Shown: positions 16,096 to 26,281, counted from the first letter of the stretch. The stretch is 41,293 nucleotides of DNA from an uncultured Alphaproteobacteria bacterium (GCA_944390205.1 CALXPF010000003.1:1-41293), one strand, 5' to 3'. Numbers and translations: made by a program. Notes: a model not told the origin generated them from the sequence alone.

Positions 16096-17118
16096 ATGAA
16101 AATCGTGATTTTAATTATTTCAATCTTAACTCTGATTATGTTGGTTTTGACCGGATATTATTATTTAACTTGTCGATGGGATAAAACGTTTCCGCCGAGT
16201 GATCAGGTTTCTGTCAAAAAAGTCTCCTTTAAAAACCGATACGGGATTCAACTCGTCGGCGATCTTTATATTCCCAAAGGAGCTCGAGGGAAATTACCGG
16301 CAATTGCCGTATCCGGCCCCTTTGGCGCCGTTAAAGAACAATCTTCCGGTCTCTATGCTCAAACAATGGCCGAAAAAGGGTTCATTACATTAGCGTTTGA
16401 TCCGTCTTATACCGGAGAAAGTTCCGGAAATCCACGCCTTGTCGCCTCTCCGGACATCAATACGGAAGACATCAGCGCCGCAGTCGACTTTTTAAGCACA
16501 TATCCCCTTGTCGACCCCGAACGAATTGGCGTTATCGGGATTTGCGGATTTGGTGGCTTTGCCCTTAATGCCGCCGCCATGGACACGCGCATTAAAGCAA
16601 CCGTCACCTCAACAATGTATGATATGAGCCGTGTCAATGCAAACGGATATTTTGACAGCATGACACCCGAGGATCGCTATGCCCTTAAAAAGAAACTCAA
16701 TGAGCAAAGGACAAAAGATTTTGAACAGGGAACCTATGCTAAAGAAGCCGGTCTTCCCGATCAATTAACCGGAAAGGAGCCTCAATTTGTCCAAGACTAT
16801 TTTGGATACTACAAAACCAAAAGAGGGTACCATAAACGCTCCAAAAATTCAAATACGGGCTGGAATATGACATATGCTCTCTCATTTATCAATATGCCGA
16901 TTTTGTCTTATAGCCACGAGATTAAAACACCCGTCCTTATGATTCACGGAGAAAAAGCCCATAGCCGTTATTTTAGCGAAGATGCCTTCAAAAAATTAAC
17001 GGGAACAAACAAGGAATTACTGATTATTCCGGGGGCAAATCACGTGGATTTATACGATCAAAAAGACAAAATTCCTTTTGATAAAATAACCCAATTTTTT
17101 AAAACAAATTTAAAATAA
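16096..17118 (+). CDS. Alpha/beta hydrolase with a cysteine nucleophile
   Basis: 340 residues. An N-terminal hydrophobic segment (residues 2-24) anchors or exports it, so the catalytic domain likely acts in the periplasm. The nucleophile elbow is GICGFGG, with Cys150 where most family members have Ser, as in dienelactone-hydrolase-like and YcjY-like proteins. The C-terminal catalytic His is in PGANHVDLYD, near residue 316. HTS-like features and the VTSTMYDMSRVN segment are typical of this subfamily. The substrate is unknown. AAGGAG lies 8 nt before ATG 16096. A terminator follows directly. Confidence 0.85.
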   Translation: MKIVILIISILTLIMLVLTGYYYLTCRWDKTFPPSDQVSVKKVSFKNRYGIQLVGDLYIPKGARGKLPAIAVSGPFGAVKEQSSGLYAQTMAEKGFITLAFDPSYTGESSGNPRLVASPDINTEDISAAVDFLSTYPLVDPERIGVIGICGFGGFALNAAAMDTRIKATVTSTMYDMSRVNANGYFDSMTPEDRYALKKKLNEQRTKDFEQGTYAKEAGLPDQLTGKEPQFVQDYFGYYKTKRGYHKRSKNSNTGWNMTYALSFINMPILSYSHEIKTPVLMIHGEKAHSRYFSEDAFKKLTGTNKELLIIPGANHVDLYDQKDKIPFDKITQFFKTNLK

Positions 17119-17130
17119 AAATTTTTGCAT

Positions 17131-17165
17131 AAAAAAGAGACAAGAAACACTCTTGCCTCTTTTTT
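17131..17165 (+). terminator. Terminator after the hydrolase
   Basis: AAAAAAGAG pairs with CTCTTTTTT, and CAAG with CTTG inside it, around a 7-nt loop. One A/C mismatch separates the two helices. Confidence 0.85.
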
Positions 17166-17270
17166 ATGAAGAATCTTCTTGCTGGTAAAATTTTCTATTT
17201 TTTGATAAAATTAAAAAATACGAAATAAATAAATTAATAAAAAAACAAAAAAATTAAAAGAAACAAAATC

Positions 17271-18143
17271 ATGTCTGTTATCCCATTCGATCGTTTTGCC
17301 TGTCCTATTGATCTCTCTTCGCTCACACAAACAAATACCGTATTTTCTTGTGCGCAAAAACACTCTTTTGATCAATCTCAAAAAGGGTATGTGAACCTTC
17401 TTCCCGTCCAATTTAAAAAAACAAAAGACCCCGGAGATAATCAAGAAATGGTTCTGGCCCGAAAATCTTTTTTAGAAACGGGACAATATCATTTTATTAT
17501 GGATACCATCATCGATTTTTTATCCGGCATTGTCTCTTCTCATCCGTCAGAGCCGATATATTGCGTGGATGCCGGTTGCGGAGAGGGATACTATCTGGAC
17601 CGATTTCAAAATTTATTTGTCCGACAATTTCCAAATACGCCTCTCGCCTGTTTGGGCTATGACATTTCAAAAGAGGCCATAAAAAAAGCAAGCGCCCGAT
17701 CTAAAACCATTCATTGGGCAGTCGCCACCAATGCCCATATTCCCGTCTTGTCTCAAAGTGTTGACTATCTTTTTTGTTTTTTCGGCTTTCCGGTTCCTTC
17801 CGAATTTTATCGAATTTTAAAAAAAGACGGGCTCCTGTTTTTGGTCGACCCCGGAGAAAAACATCTTTTGGAAATTCGTAAAAAATTATATCTTAAAATA
17901 AAAAAAGAAACCCCTTATCACTTGAATATGGATAAATTTCCTCAATTTAAACACATTAAAACCATCTCTCGGATAAAACAAATGGAGCTGTTATCTGACA
18001 CTGATCTGTTTAATCTGATCGCCATGACCCCTCATATCCACAGAGCCTCTGCCGAAAAAATTCAAACAACACTCCGGTGCTCTTTTCCGTCAATAACGGC
18101 TGATATTCGTATCAATGTTCTTTCCCCCGCCGATAAATCATGA
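17271..18143 (+). CDS. rlmA: 23S rRNA (guanine-N1)-methyltransferase, RlmA-like
   Basis: 290 residues, co-linear with E. coli RlmA. It has an N-terminal zinc-finger region, then the signature KGYVNLLPVQFKKTKDPGDN, the SAM-binding motif DAGCGEGYY, GYDISKEAIKKA, and the C-terminal MTPH helix. RlmA methylates G745 of 23S rRNA. The zinc ligands of the E. coli enzyme are Cys, Cys, Cys, His. Here Cys11, Cys27 and His31 are kept, but Asp14 replaces the second Cys, so zinc binding may be altered. It overlaps the next gene by 4 nt (ATGA). No strong ribosome binding site is visible. Confidence 0.85.
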   Translation: MSVIPFDRFACPIDLSSLTQTNTVFSCAQKHSFDQSQKGYVNLLPVQFKKTKDPGDNQEMVLARKSFLETGQYHFIMDTIIDFLSGIVSSHPSEPIYCVDAGCGEGYYLDRFQNLFVRQFPNTPLACLGYDISKEAIKKASARSKTIHWAVATNAHIPVLSQSVDYLFCFFGFPVPSEFYRILKKDGLLFLVDPGEKHLLEIRKKLYLKIKKETPYHLNMDKFPQFKHIKTISRIKQMELLSDTDLFNLIAMTPHIHRASAEKIQTTLRCSFPSITADIRINVLSPADKS

Positions 18144-18532
18144 CCGATATATTAGAAAAACTATCAACCTCTCCCTTTCGATCTCGATTTCATCTGTCCA
18201 CTCAAGACAGATTATATGTCCGTCAAAAGGGAATGGAGACCCTCAAAAAGCATGCCCTTGATTTTATTCACAAGCGTCTCTCCCCTGCTTTTCCGCCAAA
18301 CGACGGGAAACAAACACCCATGCGGGGGCACCCCGTGTTCATTGCCCAACATGCCACGGCAACTTGCTGTCGTACCTGCTTAAAAAAGTGGCATCACATT
18401 CCTCTTCACACACACTTGTCACCACGACAAGAGGAAGAGATCGTCTCGATTATCCTTCGTTGGATCGACCGAGAAATGAGCACAAAAACACAAGCTCCGC
18501 CCCCCAAACAAGAAGAACCGCTTTTGATTTGA
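18140..18532 (+). CDS. DUF4186 family protein
   Basis: 130 residues. It matches the conserved DUF4186 core: KLSTSPFRSRFHLS, then a helical stretch, NDGKQTPMRGHPVFIAQHA, and TATCCRTCLKKWHHIP. The conserved His, paired Cys and CxxC-type residues suggest a metal site. No function is established for the family. It is translationally coupled to rlmA through an ATGA overlap, so a link to RNA or ribosome maintenance is possible but unproven. The Pro/Gln-rich tail after residue 115 is probably disordered. Confidence 0.85.
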   Translation: MTDILEKLSTSPFRSRFHLSTQDRLYVRQKGMETLKKHALDFIHKRLSPAFPPNDGKQTPMRGHPVFIAQHATATCCRTCLKKWHHIPLHTHLSPRQEEEIVSIILRWIDREMSTKTQAPPPKQEEPLLI

Positions 18533-18603
18533 TCATCTTCAGACGACTCGACAAAAGAGTCTCCTTTTCAATCCCAAAATATCTCTTCAAAAGTTGCCCG
18601 TTC

Positions 18604-19623
18604 TTATCGACCCGCACTGTTTCGGCGCGCCAGAATATTAACCAATGTTGACGGTTTCATGAGAGGCGTTTCGTGCTTTTTCATAAACGGATTATCCGTA
18701 TGCGGTTGAACCGAATCTACCATCATTTTAGACAACTTCATGAGAGCGTCCTTATCATGACGTTCAATAACCCGTCTTAACAACATAAGTTTTGTATCCA
18801 AGTCATCTCGTTCTTTTTGAAACGATTTAAGCTTTTCGGCATTTTTTTCTTTTTGAGCCTCATTTAATCCTTTTCGAATTTCGGCAATCTGATTCAGATA
18901 AAGGCCCGAAAATACTTTTTGAGGTAATTCTCGCCCAAAAAAGGACATGTCCGCCTTCATACCGCACTCTTTTGCAAAGCTCTCCGCTTTTTTAATTTCT
19001 TTTTGATTAACGGATAAATTTGCTTCCCCCTTCATGCCGACAACCGTGGAAACATGAATACCGTTTCTCTCCAAAAAACGTTTGTAGGCATAAACGGAAG
19101 CAGCCGTTGTCAACGCATCCTCAACCAAAACAATTTCATAAAATTGGCTCACCCGTCTTAATGCCTTTAAAAACGGTGTTTTTTTGTTTTCCTCATAAAA
19201 TCTGGGGAAAAAAATACGATCTCCTCGTTTGACGATTTTCATCATCGTGTTATGAAGCGGGACAACGTGCGTATCGCTGTTGATCCACAAAGAGCCCAAA
19301 TTTTCAGGATAAACAGTATCTCCGAATATTTTTTGCAAATGTCTGGCAAAAGCTCCCGGTATCTGATTTTTATGACTTGTCCCCGGCATGGATAAAAACA
19401 AAGGCGGGCGATCGGTATCCAAAATTGCCTTTAGTTCTGCCGTTTTCTCCGGTGTCCAGCGCTGAGCGATCAGTCGCTCCGCCGATTGAATATCTCCCGT
19501 TTTACCGGCCTCAAACAAAGGATCATTCAAAAGACCATCCACATCCTTTTTCGAATAAATCGTCACACCGGCCTTCAACGGACGGCAAACATCCGTCACC
19601 GGTTCTTCTAAAATCCGTTCCAT
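18604..19623 (-). CDS. Phosphoribosyltransferase-like protein of unknown function
   Basis: 339 residues. The clearest feature is VLVEDALTTAAS at about 166-177, which has the form of the PRPP-binding motif of type I phosphoribosyltransferases: hydrophobics, two acidic residues, then T-T-A-S. It is followed by a second Rossmann-like strand VSTVVGMKG. A charged coiled-coil-like helix covers about 235-285, and the C-terminus is basic. I do not recognise the exact family; a nucleotide- or nucleoside-related role is only inferred. ATG 19623 overlaps the stop of the upstream 66-residue gene (TAATG), pointing to coupled translation. The frame also extends to a GTG at 19653. Confidence 0.6.
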   Translation of the reverse strand: MERILEEPVTDVCRPLKAGVTIYSKKDVDGLLNDPLFEAGKTGDIQSAERLIAQRWTPEKTAELKAILDTDRPPLFLSMPGTSHKNQIPGAFARHLQKIFGDTVYPENLGSLWINSDTHVVPLHNTMMKIVKRGDRIFFPRFYEENKKTPFLKALRRVSQFYEIVLVEDALTTAASVYAYKRFLERNGIHVSTVVGMKGEANLSVNQKEIKKAESFAKECGMKADMSFFGRELPQKVFSGLYLNQIAEIRKGLNEAQKEKNAEKLKSFQKERDDLDTKLMLLRRVIERHDKDALMKLSKMMVDSVQPHTDNPFMKKHETPLMKPSTLVNILARRNSAGR

Positions 19624-19823
19624 TATTTTGTCTTTTCTTTTTCTTTCTGACACAACATTTTCATCACAAGGTCCATATTATCTTGTTGACGTGCCGGAGA
19701 TGCCCCGTCACGGCGAACAAATTCGGCAACCTCACGCATATCATTCGGTGTCAAATCGGAACTCTTGCCCTGTTGAATATTTTTTAAATTCTGTTCAATT
19801 CTTTTTTGATCTTCTTGTTTCAT
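19623..19823 (-). CDS. Small hypothetical protein upstream of the phosphoribosyltransferase-like gene
   Basis: 66 residues from ATG 19823, which has GGAG at the right distance. The frame is open to 19871, but the promoter occupies that part. The sequence is charged and helical, with an N-terminal KQEDQKRIEQNLKNIQQG stretch and no membrane segment. Its stop overlaps the next start by one base, so it is the lead cistron of a two-gene operon. No known family recognised. Confidence 0.65.
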   Translation of the reverse strand: MKQEDQKRIEQNLKNIQQGKSSDLTPNDMREVAEFVRRDGASPARQQDNMDLVMKMLCQKEKEKTK

Positions 19824-19842
19824 GATTTTTCTCCGTTTTGAT

Positions 19843-19871
19843 ATTATATCCGTTTTTTGTCTCCTTGACAA
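19843..19871 (-). promoter_or_regulatory. Promoter of the two-gene phosphoribosyltransferase-like operon
   Basis: On the minus strand TTGTCA (19866-19871), 17 bp, perfect TATAAT (19843-19848). This places the start within about 15 nt of ATG 19823, a short leader. Confidence 0.7.
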
Positions 19872-19936
19872 GGCGTATTTTTAAATCTCTTTTGAGAAAA
19901 ATAAAAAATATCACAAAAAAAAAATGAACTATCCGA

Positions 19937-19965
19937 TTGACTCATCGTTATTTTAAATGTAGTTT
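19937..19965 (+). promoter_or_regulatory. Promoter of RND pump 1 operon
   Basis: TTGACT (19937-19942), 17 bp, TAGTTT (19960-19965). The start is predicted near 19972, shortly before ATG 19990, which is preceded by GGGTGAG. Confidence 0.5.
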
Positions 19966-19989
19966 ATCCTAAAAAAGAAAGGGTGAGAC

Positions 19990-21132
19990 ATGACTAAAGG
20001 GAAAAAACAATCTATATCATTCAAACTGCTGATTTATGCCGTTATCCTCTGCTTTGCCGGCGGTATCGGTTGGTATTTAAAAGGAAAAACGATTATTCAG
20101 GCTCGTCCTACCTATTCGGCGACAGACCCTTACGTCATTACGGGAAATCCCGTCATTAAAGATATTGCCCCCAAACGTAAATTCATCGCAACGGTTGAAT
20201 CCATCAACAGCGTTGACATAAAACCGCAAGTCTCCGGATATATTGATCAGGTCTTATTTAAAAACGGATCTTTCGTCAACGAAAACGATACTCTGTTTAT
20301 CTTAGAACAAAACAAATATGCCGCCAATGTCGATATTAAAAAAGCTGCTCTCGAAAAAGCAAAAGCAAACTATAATCAGCTCAAGAGCGATTATAAGCGA
20401 CAAGAGAAACTTCTTAAGGAAAAAATCTTGCCGGCTGCCGAATTTGAGGTTGTCGAAAGCACTCTGGTTCAGGCCGAAGCCGGTATTAAAGAGGCCGAAG
20501 CCGATCTTAAATTGGCAGAAATTAACTTGGATTATACAACCATTAACGCACCCATCAGCGGATATATCGGTAAAGCCTTGATGACAAAAGGAAATTATGT
20601 TGACACAAATACCACCAGTTTGGCCCGTATTGTCCAAACAGATCCGATCCGAATCAGTTTTTCCGTGACGGATAAAGACCGCCTTACCGGCCTTAACCGA
20701 ATAAAACCACACAATATGACTCTCCAAATTGTTCTGTCGGACGGGGAGATAATGACCGTAGAAAATCCAACGATTTTTACAGACAACGAAGCCAACAACG
20801 AAACGGCAACAATGGCGGTCTATGCCGAATTTGAAAATAAAGATCAGAAGCTCCTTCCCGGAAATTATGTCGACATCTTAATCGGGAACAAAGAAGAACA
20901 AAAATCTTTAACCGTTCCCCAAACAGCCATTGTCCAAGATATGAACGGTCATTATGTACTAACGGTTGATTCAGAAAATACCGTCAGTCAGAAATACGTC
21001 AAACTCGGAGAAATGAGCGGTAAAGATTACGTGATTTTAGAGGGGCTTTCCCCTACCGATAAAATCATTATTCAGGGGACACAAAAAGTCCAGAATGGTC
21101 AAAAAGTTAAGACAACCGAAGTATTGGAATAG
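19990..21132 (+). CDS. RND efflux periplasmic adaptor subunit (pump 1)
   Basis: 380 residues, AcrA/MexA-type membrane fusion protein. The N-terminal membrane segment (residues 12-30) has no lipobox. Then come the lipoyl-like halves (VDIKPQVSGYIDQVLFKNGSFV and INAPISGYIGKALMTKGNYV) flanking a long alpha-hairpin at about 115-180. Beta-barrel and membrane-proximal domains follow (VQTDPIRISFSVTDKD, then KLGEMSGKDYVILEGL). It links the inner-membrane permease to an outer-membrane channel. It lies 9 nt before its permease. No outer-membrane factor gene is in this operon, so it must borrow a channel, possibly the one encoded at 32100-33605. Confidence 0.93.
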   Translation: MTKGKKQSISFKLLIYAVILCFAGGIGWYLKGKTIIQARPTYSATDPYVITGNPVIKDIAPKRKFIATVESINSVDIKPQVSGYIDQVLFKNGSFVNENDTLFILEQNKYAANVDIKKAALEKAKANYNQLKSDYKRQEKLLKEKILPAAEFEVVESTLVQAEAGIKEAEADLKLAEINLDYTTINAPISGYIGKALMTKGNYVDTNTTSLARIVQTDPIRISFSVTDKDRLTGLNRIKPHNMTLQIVLSDGEIMTVENPTIFTDNEANNETATMAVYAEFENKDQKLLPGNYVDILIGNKEEQKSLTVPQTAIVQDMNGHYVLTVDSENTVSQKYVKLGEMSGKDYVILEGLSPTDKIIIQGTQKVQNGQKVKTTEVLE

Positions 21133-21141
21133 GAAGAAAAA

Positions 21142-24100
21142 ATGTTTGCCCGTTTTTTTATTGATCGTCCGCGTTTTGCCATCGTTATTTCTTTGGTTCT
21201 CACTTTGGGAGGTCTCATTTCCTTATTTTCTCTCCCGATTTCGCTATATCCGGACATTACCCCACCGGAAATTCGTGTATCGGCGAGATATCCGGGAGCC
21301 AGCGCCGATGTGGTAGCCAAAACAATCGGTATTCCTTTGGAAGAAGAAATCAACGGCGTGGAGAATATGCTGTATATGAACTCTTCTTCTTCCGACGGTC
21401 GTTATACACTTACCGTCACGTTTGAGAGCGGTGTTGATCCCGATATCGCTCAGGTGAAGGTTCAAAACCGTATTCAACAAGCCACGTCAAAGCTTCCGAC
21501 GGAAGTGACAAGACAGGGATTAACCGTTTCGAGACGAGCCTCGGATACACTCGGATTTATTAGTTTTATTTCTCCAAACGGCACTTACGATACATCATAT
21601 ATCAATAACTTTTTGGAAAATAACGTCAAGAAGAGCATCAGCAAGCTAAACGGTGTCGGAGAAGTCAGTATTCACGGGGCCAAAATCAGTATGCGTGTTT
21701 GGTTAAACGCCGATAAAATCGCCGCTCTTAATCTTCCCGTTGAAAGTATCAGAAGCGCCATTGAAAGTCAAAACTATCAACCGTCTTTAGGAAAAATCGG
21801 TGCTCTGCCCAATGACGGATCACCGCAAATGGTCTATTCTTTGCAAACACAAGGACGAATCAATGAGGTCGAAGACTTTAAAAACATTATCGTGCGAACG
21901 GATACACAAGGGGGATTGGTCCTCTTAAAAGATATCGCCCGAGTTGAAACCGGGTTGGAAGATTACAGCAAAAGCGCCGAATTCAACGGACGGCCCTCCG
22001 TATCCATGTCCATCAGTCTGTCTTCCGGTGCCAATGCATTGGAAACAATGGATCGTGTCAAAGCAGAGCTCAAACGTCTCTCACAGTTCTTTCCGGAAGA
22101 CCTCACCTACGTCATTAACATGGATACAACGCTCTACATTAACGAATCCATTCATGAGGTGGTCTTAACGCTCTTTATCACTTTTGCGCTCGTGATCGCC
22201 GTCTGCTACATCTTCTTACAAAACTGGAGATCTACGTTAATTCCGTCTTTGACAATTCCCGTCTCTTTGTTGGCAACATTTATGGTTATGCTTTCTTTGG
22301 ACTACTCCATCAATATGTTTACGTTATTCGGATTGGTCTTGGCCATTGGGGTTGTTGTCGATGATGCCATTGTTGTTGTGGAACGTGTGATTTATTTGAT
22401 GGAGACGGAAAAGATCAATTCGAAAGAGGCAGCCATTCAAACCATGCAAGAAGTTTCGGGGGCCCTCATTGCCACAACGCTTGTTCTTTTAGCCATCTTT
22501 GTCCCTATCGGGTTTTTGGGCGGAATTACCGGAAAGATTTATCAACAATTTGCCATTACCATTTCAACGGCGGTCTGTTTTTCAACCCTGAACGCCCTTA
22601 CCTTATCGCCGGCTTTGTGCTCAATTTTGCTAAAACCGATTCCGCCTTATCAATCCGGTCCGCTTCACTGGTTTAACATCGGATTAAAAGCGTCTTCAAA
22701 CAAATATGCCGCCTTTGTTCGCCTTTTTGCACGAAAGCTCACGTTTATTCTGTTGGCCTTTTTAATCTTTGTCATGACATCTTGGGGATTGCTCAAAATC
22801 AGTAAAACATCTTTTATCCCCGGAGAAGATCAAGGGATTGTCATGCTGAACATTCAATTACCCGAAGGAGCCTCTTATCATAGAACAAAAGAAATTATTG
22901 ACCGTGTGACTCCCATCATGAAAAAAGAACCGGGGGTTGAAAACGTCATGAGTATCGCGGGCTTTAGTTTTACGGGCGGTGAAGGTGAAAATATGGGAAT
23001 GGCCGCCATAAAACTGGATCCTTGGGAGAACAGAACGGATCCTTCTTTGTCCTCAACAGCCATTTTAAATAAATTAAAAGCTAAGTTTGATCAATTTCCG
23101 GAAGCCCAGTTTCAATTTATGGAGCTACCGGCTATTCCGGGGCTCGGAATGTCCGGAGGCTTGGATTTTAGATTACAATCTTTAATGGATACGGATTATG
23201 AACAATTAGACGCCAATACGCAACGGTTCTTACAAATTATCAATCGTGATCCTCGTATTCAATTTGCCTATACAACCTTTACGGCAAAAACACCCAATAT
23301 TTATTTGGATATCAATCGAACAAAGGCGGAATCCTTAAAAGTTCCGCTCAGCAATATTTATACAGCCCTTGAAAATTATCTGGGATCCGGATACGTCAAT
23401 GATATCAACTTCGGAACACAGGTCAACAAGGTTGTGATTCAATCCGATTGGAAATACCGTGCCAATCTGGACAGCCTCAACTCTCTTCATGTTCCGAATC
23501 AAGATGGTGTCATGATCCCTCTTAACACGTTTGTAGATTTAAGATACACGTTAGCGCCAAGAACCATTACCCGATACAATCAGTATCCCAGTGCCAATAT
23601 TAACGCCGTTCAAAAACAAGATGCCAGCTCGGGAGAGGCAATGGCCGTTTTGGAAAGCGCTGCCACACAAATGCCGACCGGATACGCCTATGAATGGTCA
23701 GGCATGAGCTATCAAGAAAAACAAAACCAAGGACAAGTCGGATACTTGATTGCTTTGGCCATTTTGTTCGCTTATTTATTTTTAGTGGCTCAATATGAAA
23801 GCTTTATTGTACCGCTTCCCGTGTTGATGTCCATTGTGGTTGCCATGACGGGCGGTATGATCGGTTTATTTATTACGGATTTACCCCTCAGCATTTATGC
23901 CCAATTGGGACTGGTCTTATTGATCGGATTGGCCGCTAAAAACGCCATATTGATTGTCGAATTCGCTAAAGAAGAGCGAAATAAAGGCAACTCCATCGTT
24001 AATGCCGGATTAAAGGGATTAACCGAACGGTTCAGAGCGGTTTTAATGACGGCCTTTACGTTTATTTTGGGTGTTTGGCCCATGATTGTTGCAACGGGGG

Positions 24101-24273
24101 CCGGTGCCGGTTCTCGAAGGGCCATCGGAACACCCGTTTTTTACGGGATGTTGGTCGGAACGGTATTGGGGTTGTTTATTATTCCGCTCTTATATATTCT
24201 CGTTCAAACGGGATATGAAAAATTTCGGGATCGTTTTTTAACACATAATCAACCTAAACCGGTTAAAAAATAG
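21142..24273 (+). CDS. RND multidrug efflux permease (pump 1)
   Basis: 1043 residues, AcrB/MexB (HAE-1) family, normal length with 12 predicted membrane helices and two large periplasmic loops. The proton-relay residues are present: Asp407-Asp408 in [11 protein letters not shown] (TM4) and Lys933 in [11 protein letters not shown] (TM10). The N-terminus [13 protein letters not shown] is typical. It expels hydrophobic or amphipathic compounds by proton antiport. It sits directly after its adaptor and 24 bp before the ABC-F gene, all on +. Specific substrates cannot be read. Confidence 0.95.
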   Translation: MFARFFIDRPRFAIVISLVLTLGGLISLFSLPISLYPDITPPEIRVSARYPGASADVVAKTIGIPLEEEINGVENMLYMNSSSSDGRYTLTVTFESGVDPDIAQVKVQNRIQQATSKLPTEVTRQGLTVSRRASDTLGFISFISPNGTYDTSYINNFLENNVKKSISKLNGVGEVSIHGAKISMRVWLNADKIAALNLPVESIRSAIESQNYQPSLGKIGALPNDGSPQMVYSLQTQGRINEVEDFKNIIVRTDTQGGLVLLKDIARVETGLEDYSKSAEFNGRPSVSMSISLSSGANALETMDRVKAELKRLSQFFPEDLTYVINMDTTLYINESIHEVVLTLFITFALVIAVCYIFLQNWRSTLIPSLTIPVSLLATFMVMLSLDYSINMFTLFGLVLAIGVVVDDAIVVVERVIYLMETEKINSKEAAIQTMQEVSGALIATTLVLLAIFVPIGFLGGITGKIYQQFAITISTAVCFSTLNALTLSPALCSILLKPIPPYQSGPLHWFNIGLKASSNKYAAFVRLFARKLTFILLAFLIFVMTSWGLLKISKTSFIPGEDQGIVMLNIQLPEGASYHRTKEIIDRVTPIMKKEPGVENVMSIAGFSFTGGEGENMGMAAIKLDPWENRTDPSLSSTAILNKLKAKFDQFPEAQFQFMELPAIPGLGMSGGLDFRLQSLMDTDYEQLDANTQRFLQIINRDPRIQFAYTTFTAKTPNIYLDINRTKAESLKVPLSNIYTALENYLGSGYVNDINFGTQVNKVVIQSDWKYRANLDSLNSLHVPNQDGVMIPLNTFVDLRYTLAPRTITRYNQYPSANINAVQKQDASSGEAMAVLESAATQMPTGYAYEWSGMSYQEKQNQGQVGYLIALAILFAYLFLVAQYESFIVPLPVLMSIVVAMTGGMIGLFITDLPLSIYAQLGLVLLIGLAAKNAILIVEFAKEERNKGNSIVNAGLKGLTERFRAVLMTAFTFILGVWPMIVATGAGAGSRRAIGTPVFYGMLVGTVLGLFIIPLLYILVQTGYEKFRDRFLTHNQPKPVKK

Positions 24274-24297
24274 TTTTAATCACCCCAACAATTTGAC

Positions 24298-26127
24298 ATG
24301 GATAATATCGCACCGATTTACACGCTTAAAAACGCTTATCTGACCTTTGGAGTTCATCCTCTTTTTACCGGAGTCGATATTTATATTCAAAGGGGAGATA
24401 AAATTTGTCTTATCGGTAGAAACGGATCCGGCAAATCAACGCTTCTGAAGGTAATTGCCGGTTATTTAGAGCCGGATAACGGAGAAAAATTTATTCAACC
24501 GGGGCTCCAAATTGCCTATATGCCTCAAGAATCTGACCTAACAGGCTATAAAACCCTCAGGGAATATATTCTTTCCGGTCTCAAAAAAACGGATAAAGAT
24601 GCCTCTTATAAAGCGGATATTTTAATTGAGCAATTAGACATTCAAAAAGATCTGAATCCGGATCAAGCCTCCGGCGGAGAGAGAAAAAAAGCCTCTCTTG
24701 CCAGAGTGCTGATTCAAGAGCCGGATATTCTTTTGTTAGATGAGCCGACAAACCATTTGGACATCACCACGATTGAAAAATTAGAACAGATCATTCGACA
24801 AACCGCTTCTGCCGTGATTGTTATCAGTCATGATCGTTCTTTCTTAAAGCGGGTTTCCACCAAAACATTTTGGTTGGATCGAGGTATTTTAAGAATCAAT
24901 AACGCCGGATATGATCAATTCGAAGATTGGCAGGAACAAGTCATCAATCAAGAGATTATTGAACAAAAACAGCTCATGAAACGGATTGAGGAAGAAACCG
25001 AATGGCTTCATAAAGGGGTAACGGCTCGCCGAAAAAGAAATATGGGCAGGCTGAGACGTCTTATGGCTCTCCGACAAGAAAGACGCAATCAAATTAAGCA
25101 ACAAGGATCCGTGAAATTACAAATTGACAAAGGATCTCTTTTATCAAAGATGATTATTGAAGCCAAACATGTTTCAAAATCATACGGGGAACGAAAACTG
25201 GTAGATAATTTTTCCACGCGCATCATGCGAGGCAATAAAATCGGAATTGTCGGACCAAACGGGGCCGGAAAATCGACCCTTATTAAACTCTTAACCAAAC
25301 GGATTGAACCGGATCAAGGAACCGTTCGATTAGCAAAAAACATTCAAGAGGCCTATTTTGATCAAAACAGGATGACTCTCGATCAAACAAAAACACTCTG
25401 GAAAACTCTGGCTCCCGAAGGAGATCACATTTTTGTCAGAGGTCATTTTCGTCATGTGGTATCCTACTTAAAAGATTTCCTGTTCACCTCCGCTCAAGCC
25501 AACACGCCCGTAAGCGCTCTCTCCGGCGGTGAAAAAAACAGGCTGATGTTAGCTGTCGCACTGGCTAACCCTTCTGATTTTTTGGTTTTGGACGAACCAA
25601 CCAACGATCTGGATATGGATACGCTTGACCTGCTCCAAGAAGTTTTGGATGAATATGACGGAACCGTTTTGATCGTCAGTCATGACCGAGATTTCTTGGA
25701 CAAAGTTGCCACCTCGCTTTTCTACATGCCGGGGGATGGGACAATTACCGAATTTATCGGTTCATATTCAGAGCTTTTGGAACAAAACCGTCACAAAAAA
25801 AAGTCATCTCCCGCAAAATCCTCCGGCCAAGGGAAAAAAGAAGATTTCGCACAAAACAGACCGAGCCTCTCCCGAATACCGTCTCAAAACAAAAAAAAGC
25901 TGTCATTTACGGAAGAACACCGATTAAAAACACTGCCGGCGCAGATTGCTTCTTTGGAGGACAAAATTCGCCGTCTGGAAGAGCAAATATCCGATCCCCT
26001 TTTATATCAAAAAGATCGTCTCCTCTTTGAAAAAACAGGAATGGATCTGACGGCATTAAAGAATAATCTGGATCAATTGGAAACGGAATGGCTGGATTTA
26101 CAACTCCGATCGGAAGAAAATACGTGA
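24298..26127 (+). CDS. ABC-F family ATP-binding protein, Uup-like
   Basis: 609 residues, soluble, with two ABC ATPase domains and no membrane segments. Walker A motifs are GRNGSGKST (40-48) and GPNGAGKST; signatures are ASGGERKKA and LSGGEKNRL; Walker B motifs are LLLDEPTNHLD and LVLDEPTNDLD. The inter-domain linker carries a basic stretch (TARRKRNMGRLRRLMALR), and the C-terminus is a charged linker plus a coiled coil at about 535-600, as in Uup. ABC-F proteins act on the ribosome. It follows the RND permease by 24 bp and has no clear Shine-Dalgarno, so translation may depend on the operon transcript. Confidence 0.93.
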   Translation: MDNIAPIYTLKNAYLTFGVHPLFTGVDIYIQRGDKICLIGRNGSGKSTLLKVIAGYLEPDNGEKFIQPGLQIAYMPQESDLTGYKTLREYILSGLKKTDKDASYKADILIEQLDIQKDLNPDQASGGERKKASLARVLIQEPDILLLDEPTNHLDITTIEKLEQIIRQTASAVIVISHDRSFLKRVSTKTFWLDRGILRINNAGYDQFEDWQEQVINQEIIEQKQLMKRIEEETEWLHKGVTARRKRNMGRLRRLMALRQERRNQIKQQGSVKLQIDKGSLLSKMIIEAKHVSKSYGERKLVDNFSTRIMRGNKIGIVGPNGAGKSTLIKLLTKRIEPDQGTVRLAKNIQEAYFDQNRMTLDQTKTLWKTLAPEGDHIFVRGHFRHVVSYLKDFLFTSAQANTPVSALSGGEKNRLMLAVALANPSDFLVLDEPTNDLDMDTLDLLQEVLDEYDGTVLIVSHDRDFLDKVATSLFYMPGDGTITEFIGSYSELLEQNRHKKKSSPAKSSGQGKKEDFAQNRPSLSRIPSQNKKKLSFTEEHRLKTLPAQIASLEDKIRRLEEQISDPLLYQKDRLLFEKTGMDLTALKNNLDQLETEWLDLQLRSEENT

Positions 26128-26281
26128 TCCTTTAATCAACAAACAAAAATACAACTCCTTTCAAGGCTTGTTTTTATCCTGTCACAAAAACCGTCTCATG
26201 CCGTTATTTCTCTATTCTCAAAAACATGGTTTCTAACCGGTTATGTTGATCAAAAACCATAAAAAATTCTTAAAAACACAC

